Shown: in pieces, positions 26,311 through 39,273 of the stretch
How the letters are laid out: each line of letters begins with the position of its first letter
Numbering within the stretch: the stretch's first letter is position 1
Assembly: GCA_963995525.1 (NCBI GenBank)
Contig: OZ023210.1
Span: 23,227,296 to 23,291,295 of the forward strand
Reading direction: 5' to 3'
From: Escarpia spicata
Lineage: Eukaryota; Annelida; Polychaeta; Sabellida; Siboglinidae
Length of the DNA stretch: 64,000 bases
Notes under the pieces: model-generated
The model's input: only the letters and a program-made list of their open reading frames with translations
What the model was told of the DNA's origin: nothing
Databases searched by the model: none
Program-made: the position numbers and the translations under genes

Positions 26311-26669
26311 CTATGTCCGATCCATCTCCAACTGCGTATCTGGACTTTTGATGATGGGTTTAGTAGCTGACCCCCCGGTGTTAGTTCAGCGTTCAAGATG
26401 CAGTTGTTTGCCCAAACAAAGTTAAGGAGTCTGACTAAGGAGTGCGGTTTTTTGAGATTATTGGCGAGATTACTTTGCAACTGAAATCATAAATAATATT
26501 CGCCATTATCTGATTCGTTATTACTCGCTGTCTGCGCATAGGCGCCGTAGTTTTGTTTTGTCAGAAGTCTTTCTGTCTCGATGTCAAGGGCAATGTGGAA
26601 CTTAGCACGCCAACTCGGTCTGTCAGTGGCAGCGGTTTTTTCTGTTTCAAGGTTTCGTTTGAGAACATA

Positions 26670-27036
<367 letters not shown>

Positions 27037-28429
27037 GTACGTTTCGTACACCTCGTTAAATAACGCCGCTGTGTCATGAAAACAACGTTGTCTTGGATTC
27101 GGCGTGTCCAGTTGTGCTGCGCTGCCAAGTTCTCGACCCAAACCTGTCGAAATGCCATCGATAAGCGAGACGAATAATGTCATGTTCAATATCAATCTAT
27201 ATTTCCGGCTTATTCCGCTGGTTCAATCCTAATAATACAGATTCGTTGTTTCTGCCCAGCCTGGCCCTCGGGATAGAAACAGGCGGTGGACAACACTGGA
27301 CGTACGGAAGCGATCTTATGAGACTATCGACGTGACCGCGCACATTTGACACGTGTCACCTGCCAGGTCACGTGTGAGGTAATTGTCGTGAAAGACGACC
27401 CGTTCTACGACGGTTTAAGTTGTAGTCTGCGAGCCTCGGTGTATTAAACAAATGCGTCCATATAGCCGATAGCATTGATTATTCATAACTAAAATTCAAA
27501 TCAGATATTTGACGAACTCCGCAGAATAAGAACACTGTAAAATAATTTGCTCCGAAAGAGCATTGAGGCGGCGTTACGACCGCGTGAGTTTTGCCGGTCA
27601 ATATAACAACGAAGTTCTTAGTTCGCAACGTTACGGAGCGGTACTTTCGGCGCACAGTAACGACGTCATAACCATTTAGCGAAACTAGTTCGACAACGTA
27701 GCTCGACGTATGACAGAGGACGGTCTCCTGACATTAATCGCGCGACTCGGAAGATCGTCTACGGGGCACCAATCGATGGCGAGATGACGCACGACGGGGG
27801 AAGACGCGAGGCTGTCTCCGAAGGAGTCGAACATTAAAGAGAGGAACAATCTCCGTAATCTCATCGTTTTATCGCAAATCGTCTTTTTTTTTTCTTTTTC
27901 TGGAGCGCCATTCATTCAAAGGACTGTCGGGACTCCTAAGATAATGTCACGTGCACGATGCTGAGCCTGACTGGCTAAAATGGTTTCAAGCAAGAACATG
28001 CCGAATTGCAAACAAAGACGTGATGACACTGTCCGATATTATTAATTATTTGTTTATAATTGGTCTTGTGTTCTTACGCGACATCGTCCTCGCTAGCCAC
28101 AGGTGGTGACTATACAGCTGACATACATATCCTACGCAAAGTACGGGAGTTTGCTGACTTAGTTCTACAGCTGCACTTTGTCCTAGAAATATGTGTCCAC
28201 GCCGGTCTTGCTTGGGAACCACGAAGATATAAAGATACGAAAACGCCATCTCCTCACACCAAAGAGCACTTACGGGAAATCCCAATATAATTACTCGTTC
28301 AACCATTCTCACGAGCGGTTGAGAGGTATTTTGTATTCAAATAATTACTTCTACTTCTCAAATGTTACTTGTGACATGGACAACGGTTGACTAAAGCTAA
28401 AGTGAGCCGGACACAATTAATTTACCCTC

Positions 28430-29010
28430 TTCTCTTCTCGTCTCTTCTCTTCTCTTCTCTTCTCTTCTCTACTCTTCTCTTCTCTACTCTTCACTTCACT
28501 ACTCTTCTCTTCTCTTCTCTTCTCTTCTCTACTCTTCACTTTTCTTCTCTACTATTCTCTTCTCTACTCTTCTCTACTCTTCTCTTCTTTACTCTTCTCT
28601 TCTCTACTATTCTCTTATATACTCTTTACTTCTCTTCTCTTCTCGTCTCTTCTCTTCTCTACTCTTCACTTCTCTTCTCTTCTATACTACTCTTCTCTTA
28701 TCTTCTTCTCTCTTCTCTACTCTTCTTTTTTCCCTTATCTTCTCTACTCTTCTCTTCTCTACTCTTTTTTACTCTTCTCTACTGTTCTTTTCTCCTCTCT
28801 TATCTACTCTTATGTACTCTTCTGTACTCTTCTGTACTCTTCTCTTCTCTACTTTTCTCTTCTAACCTATTTGCATCGAGTACTCTTCATTTTTTCTCTC
28901 TTATTTACTCCTCTCTTCTTTTATCTCTTCTACTCTTCTCTATTATTCTCTTCTCTACTCTTCGGTATTCTTCTCTTCTCTACTCTTCTCTTCTCTTTTG
29001 ATGCACTCTT
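28430..29010. repeat. (TCTCT)n-type pyrimidine satellite, ~580 bp
   Basis: Imperfect TTCTC/TACTC pentamers forming an almost pure pyrimidine plus strand, interrupted near 28869 by a 20-bp sequence that also occurs at 29646. The 204-codon Leu/Ser frame is an artefact. Confidence 0.95.
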
Positions 29011-30300
29011 CATCAATCTCTCCTCACTTATTTTCTGTATCTGTCTTGCCAATACGACGGGTGATTAAATGAAAACGTAAAGTTCTCAGTTATCACGCAA
29101 TATATTTGCACTGCACTGTATCTCGCATAGTTTATAATACACCTATATACGCGGTAGGCGACCTTTGCCCGAACGCGAGATAAACATAAACGCTCGTGAA
29201 AGCCAACGAAGCATTTGAAGTGTGATTTTTATGTTCGCTGTTGAGAGAGAGTGTGATTCAATTATTCGGTCGTTTGCAAAGCGCAGCACAGAAACTTAAC
29301 AGCTGGAAAGACGGGTATGTAACAATAACGATTTGTCGGCAGCTGTTTCCGTAGGTATGCCCGCGTATTGCTCGCAGTAAACACTGCTCACGACAAAACG
29401 GAATGCAACTGTCCGAGCGGAGTTCCAGAGCTGCTTAGCCGCGGCATAAGGCGCCGTACTCGGGGTTTGTTTATGGTCGTCTACAGTGGATTCATGTTCT
29501 TGTGTTTATGGCGCGTTTATGTGTGTGCGAACGACGGGGCATGCGTCTTTCAGCATGCCTGTCTACGGTCAAACATCGTTGCACGTGCTGACAGCCGCCA
29601 CGCACAGGGCACGGGCGACGGAGAGACGTTGGAACAACGGAACGCATTTGCATCGAGTACTCTTCGCTTACGACCTGGCATATCCGTCATAAACAATGCG
29701 ATGTCGTCAGCAATTGCGCATAAAAGCACAGTCGGGGGGTGTAACACATGCATTAATGCAAAACAGTGTTGCGAGTTTTCGTCGACCAATAGTTTTACGG
29801 CGAATTTAAGAGGAGTTTATTCCTTTGCCTATCTTCCTTCATTCCACGTATTCGTCCGGCAGATTCACCGCCGTCCTTGCAGAACGTTCATTATCTGTGC
29901 TACAGCGCCTTACCTTTCATGAAAATCTTTGATGTACGTAAATTCTACACTTCTCGAGTTCCATAGATTTCACTCGCTATCAATAAATCTTTGTCAAATG
30001 TTTAATACCAACTGCATTTGATTAGTTTCAGCGGTCGTATTTGCCTTGAGTGCTGCTATGCTCTAGTAATGTGCCAGTTTTAGGACATACAACCTGAATT
30101 GCCTGTATATGTCTCTTCATGTAGCCCAAAGTATTACAACTGATCGTTTTAGTAGTATACGTGACTAATGCAATGCATTTTTCACAGCGTTGCTCTCGAC
30201 TACATAACATTACACTTTATACCTCATGCCTACATATTACACACATAGGATGTAATTGACTTTGAGGAACAAGAACAATTCGCTTTATCGAAGAGGCAGT
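29011..30300. other. Intronic stretch with one unsupported long frame
   Basis: A 184-codon plus-strand frame (29368-29922) runs antisense to the receptor gene. It has no domain I recognise, and most of it overlaps open frames in other phases. I treat it as chance unless transcripts say otherwise. Confidence 0.5.
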
Positions 30301-30625
30301 CTCGCGTGACGAAGTACTCATCTTGTGTTCCACAATGAAGGCGTACTTCCCTTGCGGTTTGAGACGACCATGCACGAAAATGCACTTACCATGCATTTTA
30401 GTAGAGGCAGCCACGGAGGACGTGTATTCACTGTGGTGTTGGACGAGGCAATGCATGACGATGTGCTTACCATGTTCTTGGAGACGGCCATGCGTGACAA
30501 TGCACTCACTGTACGTTTGGAATTAGTCATGCGTGACGAAGTACACCTCTTGTACTCACCTTGCATTTGGAAGCAGTCATACATAAAGATATACTCACCT
30601 TACGTTTAGAAGCGGCCATGCGCTG
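30301..30625 (-). repeat. ~39-bp minisatellite duplicating the exon 1 end and its splice donor
   Basis: Read on the minus strand, units resemble the exon-intron boundary 'GCTTCTAAACGTAAG|GTGAGTA'. Boundary-equivalent positions fall at 30598 (the genuine donor), 30559, 30509, 30470, 30431, 30389, 30350 and 30321; most spacings are 39 bp, a multiple of three. A GT at the donor position is kept in the first six (GTGAGTA, GTGAGTA, GTGAGTG, GTAAGCA, GTGAATA, GTAAGTG) and lost in the last two. The first unit continues the receptor frame for 13 codons (VSISLCMTASKCK) to a second good donor. A stop codon at 30527-30529 follows before the third. Confidence 0.85.
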
Positions 30626-31402
30626 GTCGCGGTTGCTCTCCGCCTCGCCGGGCGGACGTTTTACCCAGATGACGATGCCGATGCGTGAGTAGGTGAACGA
30701 GAGCACGGACAGCGGCAGGAAGTACTGAAGCACCATGAGCACGAGACTGTAGAGGTAGCGCTGTCCCTCCTGTGGCCACACCTCCTCGCACGCGTCCCGC
30801 AACACGCCATAACTATCACTCCGAAGCACGATGCGCGACATCAACGCGACCGGAAGCGGAACGGCCATGGACAGCGTCCAGATCAAGGCGATGACGAGCG
30901 CCGCCTGGCGGTTTGTCATGCGCGGTCGCAGCGGGTAGATAATGGCGATGTAGCGGTCAAGGCTGATGGCGACGAGCGTAAAGGCGCTGAGGAAGACGGA
31001 CACTGACTGCGCGTACGGCACGACGGGACACATAAACGCTCCGAACGGCCATCCGTTGTTTACCTGAAGCACGCTCGTGATGAACGTCAACGGAACGCAC
31101 AACACAGACATCAAGATGTCGCTGCACGCCAGGTTAACGATGAAGTAGTTCGTCACGGTGCGCATGCGCTGATACGCGAGCACGATGTAGCATACGATCA
31201 CGTTGCCGCCGACTGCGAGGATCGTGATCGTCGAGTAGATGACGATGACGAAGGCTTGCGCGTAGAGCGGCATCAGTTCAGCCCCACCATGCGGGTACGT
31301 CTCGTTGTGGTCCGGTGACGTGTTGGCGGAACTCTGGCTGACCGTGTAGACATCAGCCAGAGGCGACAACGTTTTGTTTCCGACAGCGGCGAGGTCAGCC
31401 AT
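30599..31402 (-). CDS. Rhodopsin-family GPCR, luqin/RYamide receptor-like, exon 1 (N-terminus to TM5 and loop 3)
   Basis: A G-protein-coupled neuropeptide receptor of the plasma membrane. The start ATG (31400-31402) has a favourable context (A at -3, G at +4) and an in-frame TAA 12 nt upstream, which fixes the N-terminus in this exon. Residues 1-45 form an extracellular tail with three N-glycosylation sequons (N9, N27, N33). TM1 has GN at 66-67, TM2 has LACSD (D95), and TM3 starts after C125. The E/DRY equivalent is DRY at 149-151, TM4 has W175, loop 2 has C205 for the conserved disulfide, and TM5 has P230. Loop 3 reads KRPPGEAESNRDQRMAASKR, very like RYamide/luqin receptors. The exon ends AAACGTAAG before GTGAGT, phase 0. 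Joined to 17601-18101 it makes 434 residues, a normal length for the class, with no frameshift. The ligand is inferred from family resemblance only. Confidence 0.93.
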
Positions 31403-31404
31403 GA

Positions 31405-31412
31405 TGACGTCA
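31405..31412. promoter_or_regulatory. Perfect CRE palindrome (TGACGTCA) just upstream of the receptor start codon
   Basis: The 8-bp cAMP-response-element consensus lies 3-10 nt upstream of the receptor ATG, so it sits in the 5' UTR or first exon. It could be chance; no TATA box or initiator was identified with confidence. Confidence 0.3.
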
Positions 31413-32240
31413 ACTTAACGATGCACGAAAACGCACCTGATAGTTCGAATTCAGTATACAAAATCAACTACATAAATGTAAAATGGCGCGCCGTCACTCT
31501 TCGGTTTCATTGAAACGTAGCCTATCCGTATCCGTATTCGCATCAATAAACCGCCTTTTCGTGGAATTTGGTCGTACTGACAACTGATGTAGTCCGTGTT
31601 TGGATGAGCGATAATGCGGGAGTCGCCGCCCACGACACGTCAATTCCTCTTCGCTCGGCTAATGAAGTCCAGCCGCGTCACTTGCATTCAGCCAGCAGCT
31701 AATCCTTCCGGTACAAGCGGGCGGGGCTTCACCTGGAATGACATAAAACCATGAATCAGTGAAGTGACGCAAATGGGCACCCAGTGTGAACCGGAAGATT
31801 TACCGGTTGTTCATTGCGGAGTTGAGGCCTAATGTGAGTTCTGTCGCTCTATCGTACTTGTTCTTGTTAATTAGCATGACATGCCTAAACGTGCCAGTGC
31901 TAAAGGCGAACACGTCTTGTGTCAGCGTAGAAGAACGTGCTACTTGCTGACGTTGCGAATGTGTTTAGGCTGTATAGATAAACGAGATAAAATGCTACTA
32001 TATAAATAAATAAACGACAAGTATCTAACTAAATGTTTCTTTGCGTATTGCCTTTCCTATTTTTGGTTTCTTCGCTTGCTTAACATGCAGCTGTCTGTCG
32101 TCTTTCTGAGGGCATGTGCTGTACGGGTACAACACGTTTTTGAAGTGTTGTTTGTCCCTGATAGTAGCTGTTTCCTGTGCGTTAGAGTTAATTCCGTATT
32201 GGCGGTCGGGCGTACGACGGAATAAATTTGCATATTACGT
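31413..32240. other. 5' flank of the receptor gene
   Basis: Expected to hold the 5' UTR and promoter of the minus-strand receptor. No upstream coding exon is needed, because an in-frame stop precedes the ATG. A possible 3' splice site (ends CTATCAG, about 31440 on the minus strand) might join an upstream non-coding exon, but the evidence is weak. Confidence 0.4.
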
Positions 32241-32259
32241 CCGTTATCGCACGCACGTA

Positions 32260-32507
32260 AGCACGCACACGAACACCCGCACGTAGGCACACGAACACGA
32301 ACGCACACCCGCACGCCCACACGCCCGCACACACACACCACACCACACCACACCACACCATACACACACAACATACATACATACATATACACATATACAC
32401 ACACACATATCTATACATACATACATATATACATACATACATACACACACCTTTGACACACACGCAAGTTCGCACATGAGCACGAGCGCACACACGTACA
32501 CACACAC

Positions 32508-32574
<67 letters not shown>

Positions 32575-32584
32575 TCACTCACTG
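32260..32584. repeat. Compound (CA)n microsatellite
   Basis: CGCACA, CCACA, CATA and pure CA (about 32500-32570) ending in CACT repeats. Frames across it are artefacts. 32585-33902 holds nothing I can name; several short frames there are unsupported. Confidence 0.94.
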
Positions 32585-33902
32585 ACGCGTTCGCGACATG
32601 TTTACGTATACGACGCGCGAATCTATCTCGCCAGATAACCGCACCGCACTATGCACCGGGTTGCAGAACTGCTTTCTAAGTGGCGTTTGACTTGCCGCAG
32701 CGATATCTTGCCCTACCACGACCTGTCATTATATACGACGATTGAGCGATGCAACAGTCAATGACACGTGATCTCTGATCTCAACGGAGACCTCCACAGA
32801 TGGTAGAGACGTCACATACAAAACGTCGCCGCGTCTGATTTAGCATGAATGTTCTTACGCAGTAATATTACGCATGCATACATGTGTTTTAAATCGCAAC
32901 ATATCGCGATTCACTGTCTAAATATCCATGCCTAATCAGCAAGATGTGTTGTCCGACGCGGACGTGTTGCCTGCATTTGAACTGTCGGTGGCGGCGACCA
33001 AGACGTCGTGTTGCAAGGCGTATAACATCATTAGACGCGACTTCCGCGCCAAGTGCCTGATTAATGCTACATTGATTAAATTACATGTGCCAGAGGAGTT
33101 GTCGAACCAAGCCTGTCACTCTCCTAATCCGAACGCCAGAATTCGCCGTTATCAAGCCTACATCGAGCCAATAAATATCGTTGAGCGTGACTGATATGCT
33201 TTAAAAGACATATTAGTTGCTCTTTCGACCAGGAAGTCTCGAACGTGGGTTTGCTGTTCGTCTTGACAGCTTCATTAACACACATATCAGGAATGTCGGG
33301 TTTTCGTAAGAGCAACGTCTATACTGTTCGCTGCGCTCATCGCATCTGCAATCTATTGTAAGAACGTTGCTGACTGTGATAATCAGCACGCATCGGTGGA
33401 AATAGTTGGCCTCGAAGAGGCGCTAATTTGTTTAACAAAACGATGAGATCTGTTACCATCGTGAAGGCACGCGATGGTAAGCGTCCAGATAACAGACTCA
33501 CGTGTCCGCGTGACGGAACGACGCGAATCACAGTATTGGAACACGACAGCCATACTAAACGATGTCGACCAGAATCCCACGAAGAACACTCGTACATATA
33601 AATCATATATTCATATCTATGCGATAACTGAGAGCAACAGAAGGCGAGCCCACGGCGATCTATTCATACAAACATCCTGCGTTTTGCTCAAGCGTGCCAC
33701 AACCAACCTGTGGAACAATCAAATTCGTCATTATATGTCCGGTTGACGTAGAGTTATCACCTGTCCGTCAGCAGACATAGATAGGCCATTAGTGCCGGAG
33801 TAATAACGGATTTACGACGCTTGATAGTTTCCAGCTAGCGAGTGAAAACATCCTTCTTGTCTGAGTTGATGGGAAACAGACCAATACGTACTCGTACGTG
33901 GG

Positions 33903-34253
33903 GTGAATTGGCGCAGTGACGCAGTGTCTAGAGAATCGGACTCTCAACCGAGAAAACACGGTTTCAAATCTGATGCGGCCGTGTCGGACCTTGGGCAAGT
34001 TCGTTCACCATACGTCGCTCCAGTCTATTCAGCCGTATGAATGGGTATCTGGCTATATAGACAGTGGTGGATATTTGAGTATGAATAGTATAAGCGCATT
34101 AACTGCAGCGTGGCTGAATGCTTCCCACAGAAGTCGAAATGATGTTCGATTGAACAGTTTTGCCAGAGAGTAAGGTGTAAAGTGCTTTGAGTAGTCAGAA
34201 GGGCTGAATACTGCGCTATGTAAGAACTTAACCTTTTACTTTTACTCTACAAA
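33903..34253 (+). mobile_element. SINE-A copy 2 (near full length)
   Basis: The tRNA-like head has an A-box region (GGCGCAGTGACGCAGTGTCT) and a B-box-like GGTTTCAAATC at 33960-33970. The family body follows: 'TGTCGGACCTTGGGCAAGTT', 'CTATTCAGCCGTATGAATG', 'GACAGTGGTGGATATTTGAG', 'GCGTGGCTGAATGCTTCCCA', 'AGTCGAAATGATGTTCGATT'. It ends with TAAGAACTTAACCTTTTACT. This order matches the copies at 44452 and 54308. Divergence among copies is modest, so the family is not ancient, but no copy here has a clean target duplication that I can see. Confidence 0.9.
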
Positions 34254-35639
34254 GGCCATTTTGATGTTTTTATGAATACTGAGCGATCGAACCATTTTCG
34301 CAAGGCTTGCCAACTTACCTACGTACTCATCTGCACCCAAAGCGGTGCACTGGGGCGATCATGCACTTCTTCAGCGCACGTTGTCTGTTGCTGGTTTCCG
34401 CATTTCCTTCCAGTTGGTCTCGTGACTCGTCATTTCCTCCGCTGTGGATCTCCTACAGCCGTTTGGGGGCCAATCCGACCTTCGTTTTCCAAGCGGGTTT
34501 CAAATGTGTAGTTTTCTTCCGGAGGTGTGTCCAATCCATATCGATTTTTTGTCTCAATATCTTACTTGACGTTAGTTTGGCTTGTCCTCCTTGTGAGATC
34601 TATGTTTGTGATCTTGTCTTGTCATTTACTTTTGAGAATGTATCTGTGACAATTGTTTATAAACGTTTGGAACTGTATTGTTGTCACGCCACGATACATT
34701 TACAGCACTTGTAGCGAATTAAACTGGTAGGATAATTTAGTTTTTGCTAAAAATGGAGTCCACATAAAGAATAACACACGATGGTGTCAACGGCACAGCG
34801 GGCCTGCACTGAACGTTCTAAGATATCAAATGTTATTAATTATCAGCATGCATGCATTCTGTAAATGAGGTATGTGTTATGCACACCTCCACGTGTTTAC
34901 GTTACTTTCGAGCTACAATCGGTCTGACAATATGACCCTGTCCATCTAATAGCTAATCCTTGCGGTTGCTCCAACGCGACTCGCTGCCGTGATCTTGCGC
35001 GTAGAGTACATCGCAAGAAGCCGATGTCGTAAACAGACTATCGTCGTTTCATAAAAAACATTCTGGATGTCGGAGACCGACAAGATGACGTTGAAATATC
35101 CGGCGCACCGCCCGAACAAAAATATGACTGTCTCCGTCGCAAATCATAAAACGTCTGCGGCAAAAGACAGCGAAAGGCGGCGAATGGCCTCCTTGCGTGT
35201 GAGTAGACGGCTTCAGAAGCCCCGTAGAGATGTTGACGACTTTTCATAAAGCGTCCGTCTCTTGTTGCGTTTTTCTGTGCGTCGGCTCTAAAGCATATCC
35301 GCGCTGCCGTAAAGGCCGCGACTGAGCAGACTGACGCACATCATTAGCCAGTGTTTATCTGTTATATGACGGTCGCCGCTAATGCACAGGAAAAGACAAA
35401 GAAACTTGAGAACTTTAATGTCGATTAACATGGGCGTAGCAGCGTGCCGGAAGTAAGGATGCGTACGCATAAAAAGACCACCGCTTCCGATTAAGACCCC
35501 CGGCTCAATTGAGTTAGCGCAGGTTGTCCATGTTTCTAGTAGGTGAATAGTTAAGCTGATATCGGTTTAAAGCAAGAGTGCGTATTATTTAAAATTCGTC
35601 GAAATTATTTATGTTGACCATTATATAGATCAGAGAAAA

Positions 35640-36178
35640 TTGCTTCATAATATGTACACTTTGCCACACTATTTTGCCCTTTCTCCTGATTATTGACCGT
35701 ATCCCGTTGACCGTATCCCATCAGAACTGTTTTCCACATTATATAAGGAACTATACTTCTTGTGGAAAGCTGGAATCTGGCATTCTCATAGAGTAACTAC
35801 TCCATGAGAATGCCAAATTCCAGCATTCTACGTGTTCGTCCAGAGGAGTTGGTTCTGCATCATCGTTGTCTTTATGCTGACCTTGGTGCTGTGGTCTGCC
35901 AAGAAAACTCAAAGCATTTTCCTAAGGCAATTTCGATGATCTTTCTCTATGATCTTCATGTAGTAACGACACACGACGCATGCCTCATTTCTATATTAGA
36001 CTGTTTGTACAACATAACCTTTGTTGCTTTCCTGAGGTTTGGCCAGCAAAATTCGGTGGCGTATAATAAAAGATGTGCTGACACACCAGACTCGCTGCTG
36101 AAGATCCTCCTCGGTGGTGGCCTTCTGTGTCAGGCGGTTGTCTAAGTATAGGAAATGTTCAACAACTTCTAGGGTTCC
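35640..36178 (-). mobile_element. RTE-like LINE remnant (C-terminal RT region)
   Basis: The minus strand translates, with frameshifts and stops, into EVVEHFLYLDNRLTQKATTEEDLQQR (shown in part: FLYLDNRLTQKATTEEDLQQ), then QNQLLW, then MRMPDSSFPQEV and RSIIRRKGK. This order fits the RT C-terminal region of RTE-type non-LTR elements ('FKYLGS', 'RWAGHV', 'MPDSRLP', 'GRPKKR'). It is thoroughly inactivated. A 21-bp inverted duplication interrupts it at 35769-35824. The clade call is from motif order only. Confidence 0.7.
35769..35824. repeat. 21-bp inverted repeat (20/21 match, 14-nt loop)
   Basis: Arms 35769-35789 and 35804-35824 would form a 21-bp hairpin with one mismatch. The left arm, read on the minus strand, is the LINE segment MRMPDSS; the right arm is its inverted copy. 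Confidence 0.92.
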
Positions 36179-38520
36179 TCCATATACTGTTTAGGGTTTT
36201 TTGTTTTGTTGCTTGGACTAGGTTGATGGTTTACCTTAGTTTCCTGATTTTGGTGTGGGAGTTCTATACAATAACACAAGAGATGATGCTGCAGACTGGA
36301 ACAGAGTATCACAATAATACAAAACAGTTTGCAACAGGTAACATGTAAACACGTAATGTTAGACTGACATATATAATACTTAACTCGTCTAGTATAGAGT
36401 ACAGGGTATGACACTAGAATTTACAGGGAAACTGCCTCATTCCTACTGACACGTGTGTTTCTGTTGCGTGATAAAACATCCAGGTACGTTGCCGCAAACC
36501 AAGAAAGCATCTAAAATAAAATAGAAAGCAACGGTTCAAACGCCAAGTGCTTGCAAATGTCAAACTATCGTGAATATTGTTGTTCACACAACACGCGATG
36601 GATGCATCGCCCTCTAAGTAACACATCTATATAGCTCATGTTTGATCCATGGCTTCCTCTCCTGGGTCGGCAGCTGTTCTGCTTGTCTAGTAAACGATCC
36701 CTTCTTTGAGTAACTTAGCAGCAATAGTTTACGCGTTTCGTGTCAAGTGGAGTACTACATTAATGTTTACACAAATGTACAACGTTGTTTTGTAGATGCC
36801 CTGACAAGACAACTGTTTTTGCAGAATATAATATCCAGTCACACGATAGCAGTGAGCTATGAACATACGAGTTAGCTAAATGCGACATACAGGGAGTTTT
36901 AAAACACGTGCGATTTTGGAGAGAAACAACGCAGCTTATTGTGAAAGCTACTCTTTGGCAGAACATTGTCGCGTTGATTTAATTAAGCTGGTTAAAAACA
37001 ATTCTGCCATAATGAACCAAAAAAGGGAAATTATGGATTGGGAACAGATTCATGGATTAGAAAAACATTCGGGAATTTTTGAATTATTATTATGAACTTG
37101 GGATTACAATTTCAGATGTCAGGTGTGCAGTCTATTCTATGATTGAACCGTCATTTCGAATCTGTGTATAGCACAGTTCAGCGCAACAACATATATTTTA
37201 ACGTACTTTGTTACTCGTGTTTTATTATTATGTTCGTAAAGCTACAATAAACATATTAAAAGTATACTGCCCACCAACTGGTGTTTAATAAGCCGTTCGT
37301 AATTTGAATGTTGAGTTGACGAAAGTTCAGATTGTATATAAAAAATATCAAACAGTATATGCAACACTACCGGAGGCAGGCGTGGCTAAACGCAAGTTCC
37401 TGAAATTGCTCTTTGACATTTGGTGTGCTCGTTTTGCGCAATCATGACCGCACGTGGAACGAAGAACAATGCAACCATATATTTGAGATGACGATTACGT
37501 AACGGAACACACAATATCGTTGTAATAGCAGACACCAGTGACGTTGCAAGCCATATGACTCTCTTATAGTCACTCATTGTTGAGTCCCCGATACTACGCA
37601 ACGACCTTTCAGCTGCGTCGAAGCAATACGTGGAACCGTTACTTCCATCCCACGACACTGCCCGTTTACGCCCAAGTATAAGCCATATCGTTAATGTTCA
37701 GTCGCCGACGTTCGATAGGCACCATCGTTGAGTTCGACTGAATACACACGACGAATTGCTACTGGCATGCAACGTCTTGATGCACCGTGTTACACTCTGG
37801 CCTAACTCCATTATGAAGGAAATTTTACCTCACGACACAGTTGCTACCATGAAGTGGCGACAGAGAGGATGCATTAGAAGCTGATCCGTGTTAGACGTTA
37901 TTATGTCATTGTTTGTTATTCGTTGGACCACTCTGCACATGTTGATGACATTGTTCGCTCCTTTTAACAGGTGATATTACATGATGTGCAATTGAGCTAG
38001 TGGCTGCAAAGATATACTCTCTGTGTCATGCATGTGAACGTTGTATAACGTTATTATAGCGACAAAGAACCAAAAATTAGATGGACTGTGCACTCCTGGA
38101 CAAAAGAGTAAACTTTGCCACATGTAAGGTTTATTGTTATCCTAAATAAAGTATATCATCATAGACGTAGATTCAAATAAACCTATCCGTAGCCAGCAAA
38201 AGGGTGTGGAGTCGCCTTGTTGATTTTCGAAATGGCCACCGTGACAGTGGACTATCCAAATATTTCAGTTTCTAAGCACAGGAGAAACACGATCTAGCTG
38301 TCTAAGCCAAGGAATCCACCCCACCACACACAGCATTATAAGGAAGTGTCTTCATGCTGGTGATGCTAGCGTCACTATATATATATATCGCTGCCAGCTG
38401 TTTTACACGGGAGCTATTTGAACAAGCAGGCCCCGCGTAGTTCCTTTCGTTTAACATATCTTCAAATATATTACACTCTACTGTGTGTCTTTCAGTTAAA
38501 ACATCCAGTTCCCAGTAGAC
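36179..38520. other. Non-coding stretch, nothing recognised
   Basis: Short frames at 36414-36626, 36760-36966 and 37386-37658 have no identifiable domain. No RNA gene or repeat is supported. Confidence 0.5.

Positions 38521-39272
<752 letters not shown>

Positions 39273-39273
<1 letters not shown>

Noticed and set aside
28387..29001. 204-codon Leu/Ser/Phe-rich frame
   Set aside because: Translation of a TCTCT-type satellite; no stop is expected in that phase.
29368..29922. 184-codon plus-strand frame antisense to the receptor intron
   Set aside because: No recognisable domain, composition mixed, overlapping frames open; kept only as an unsupported note.
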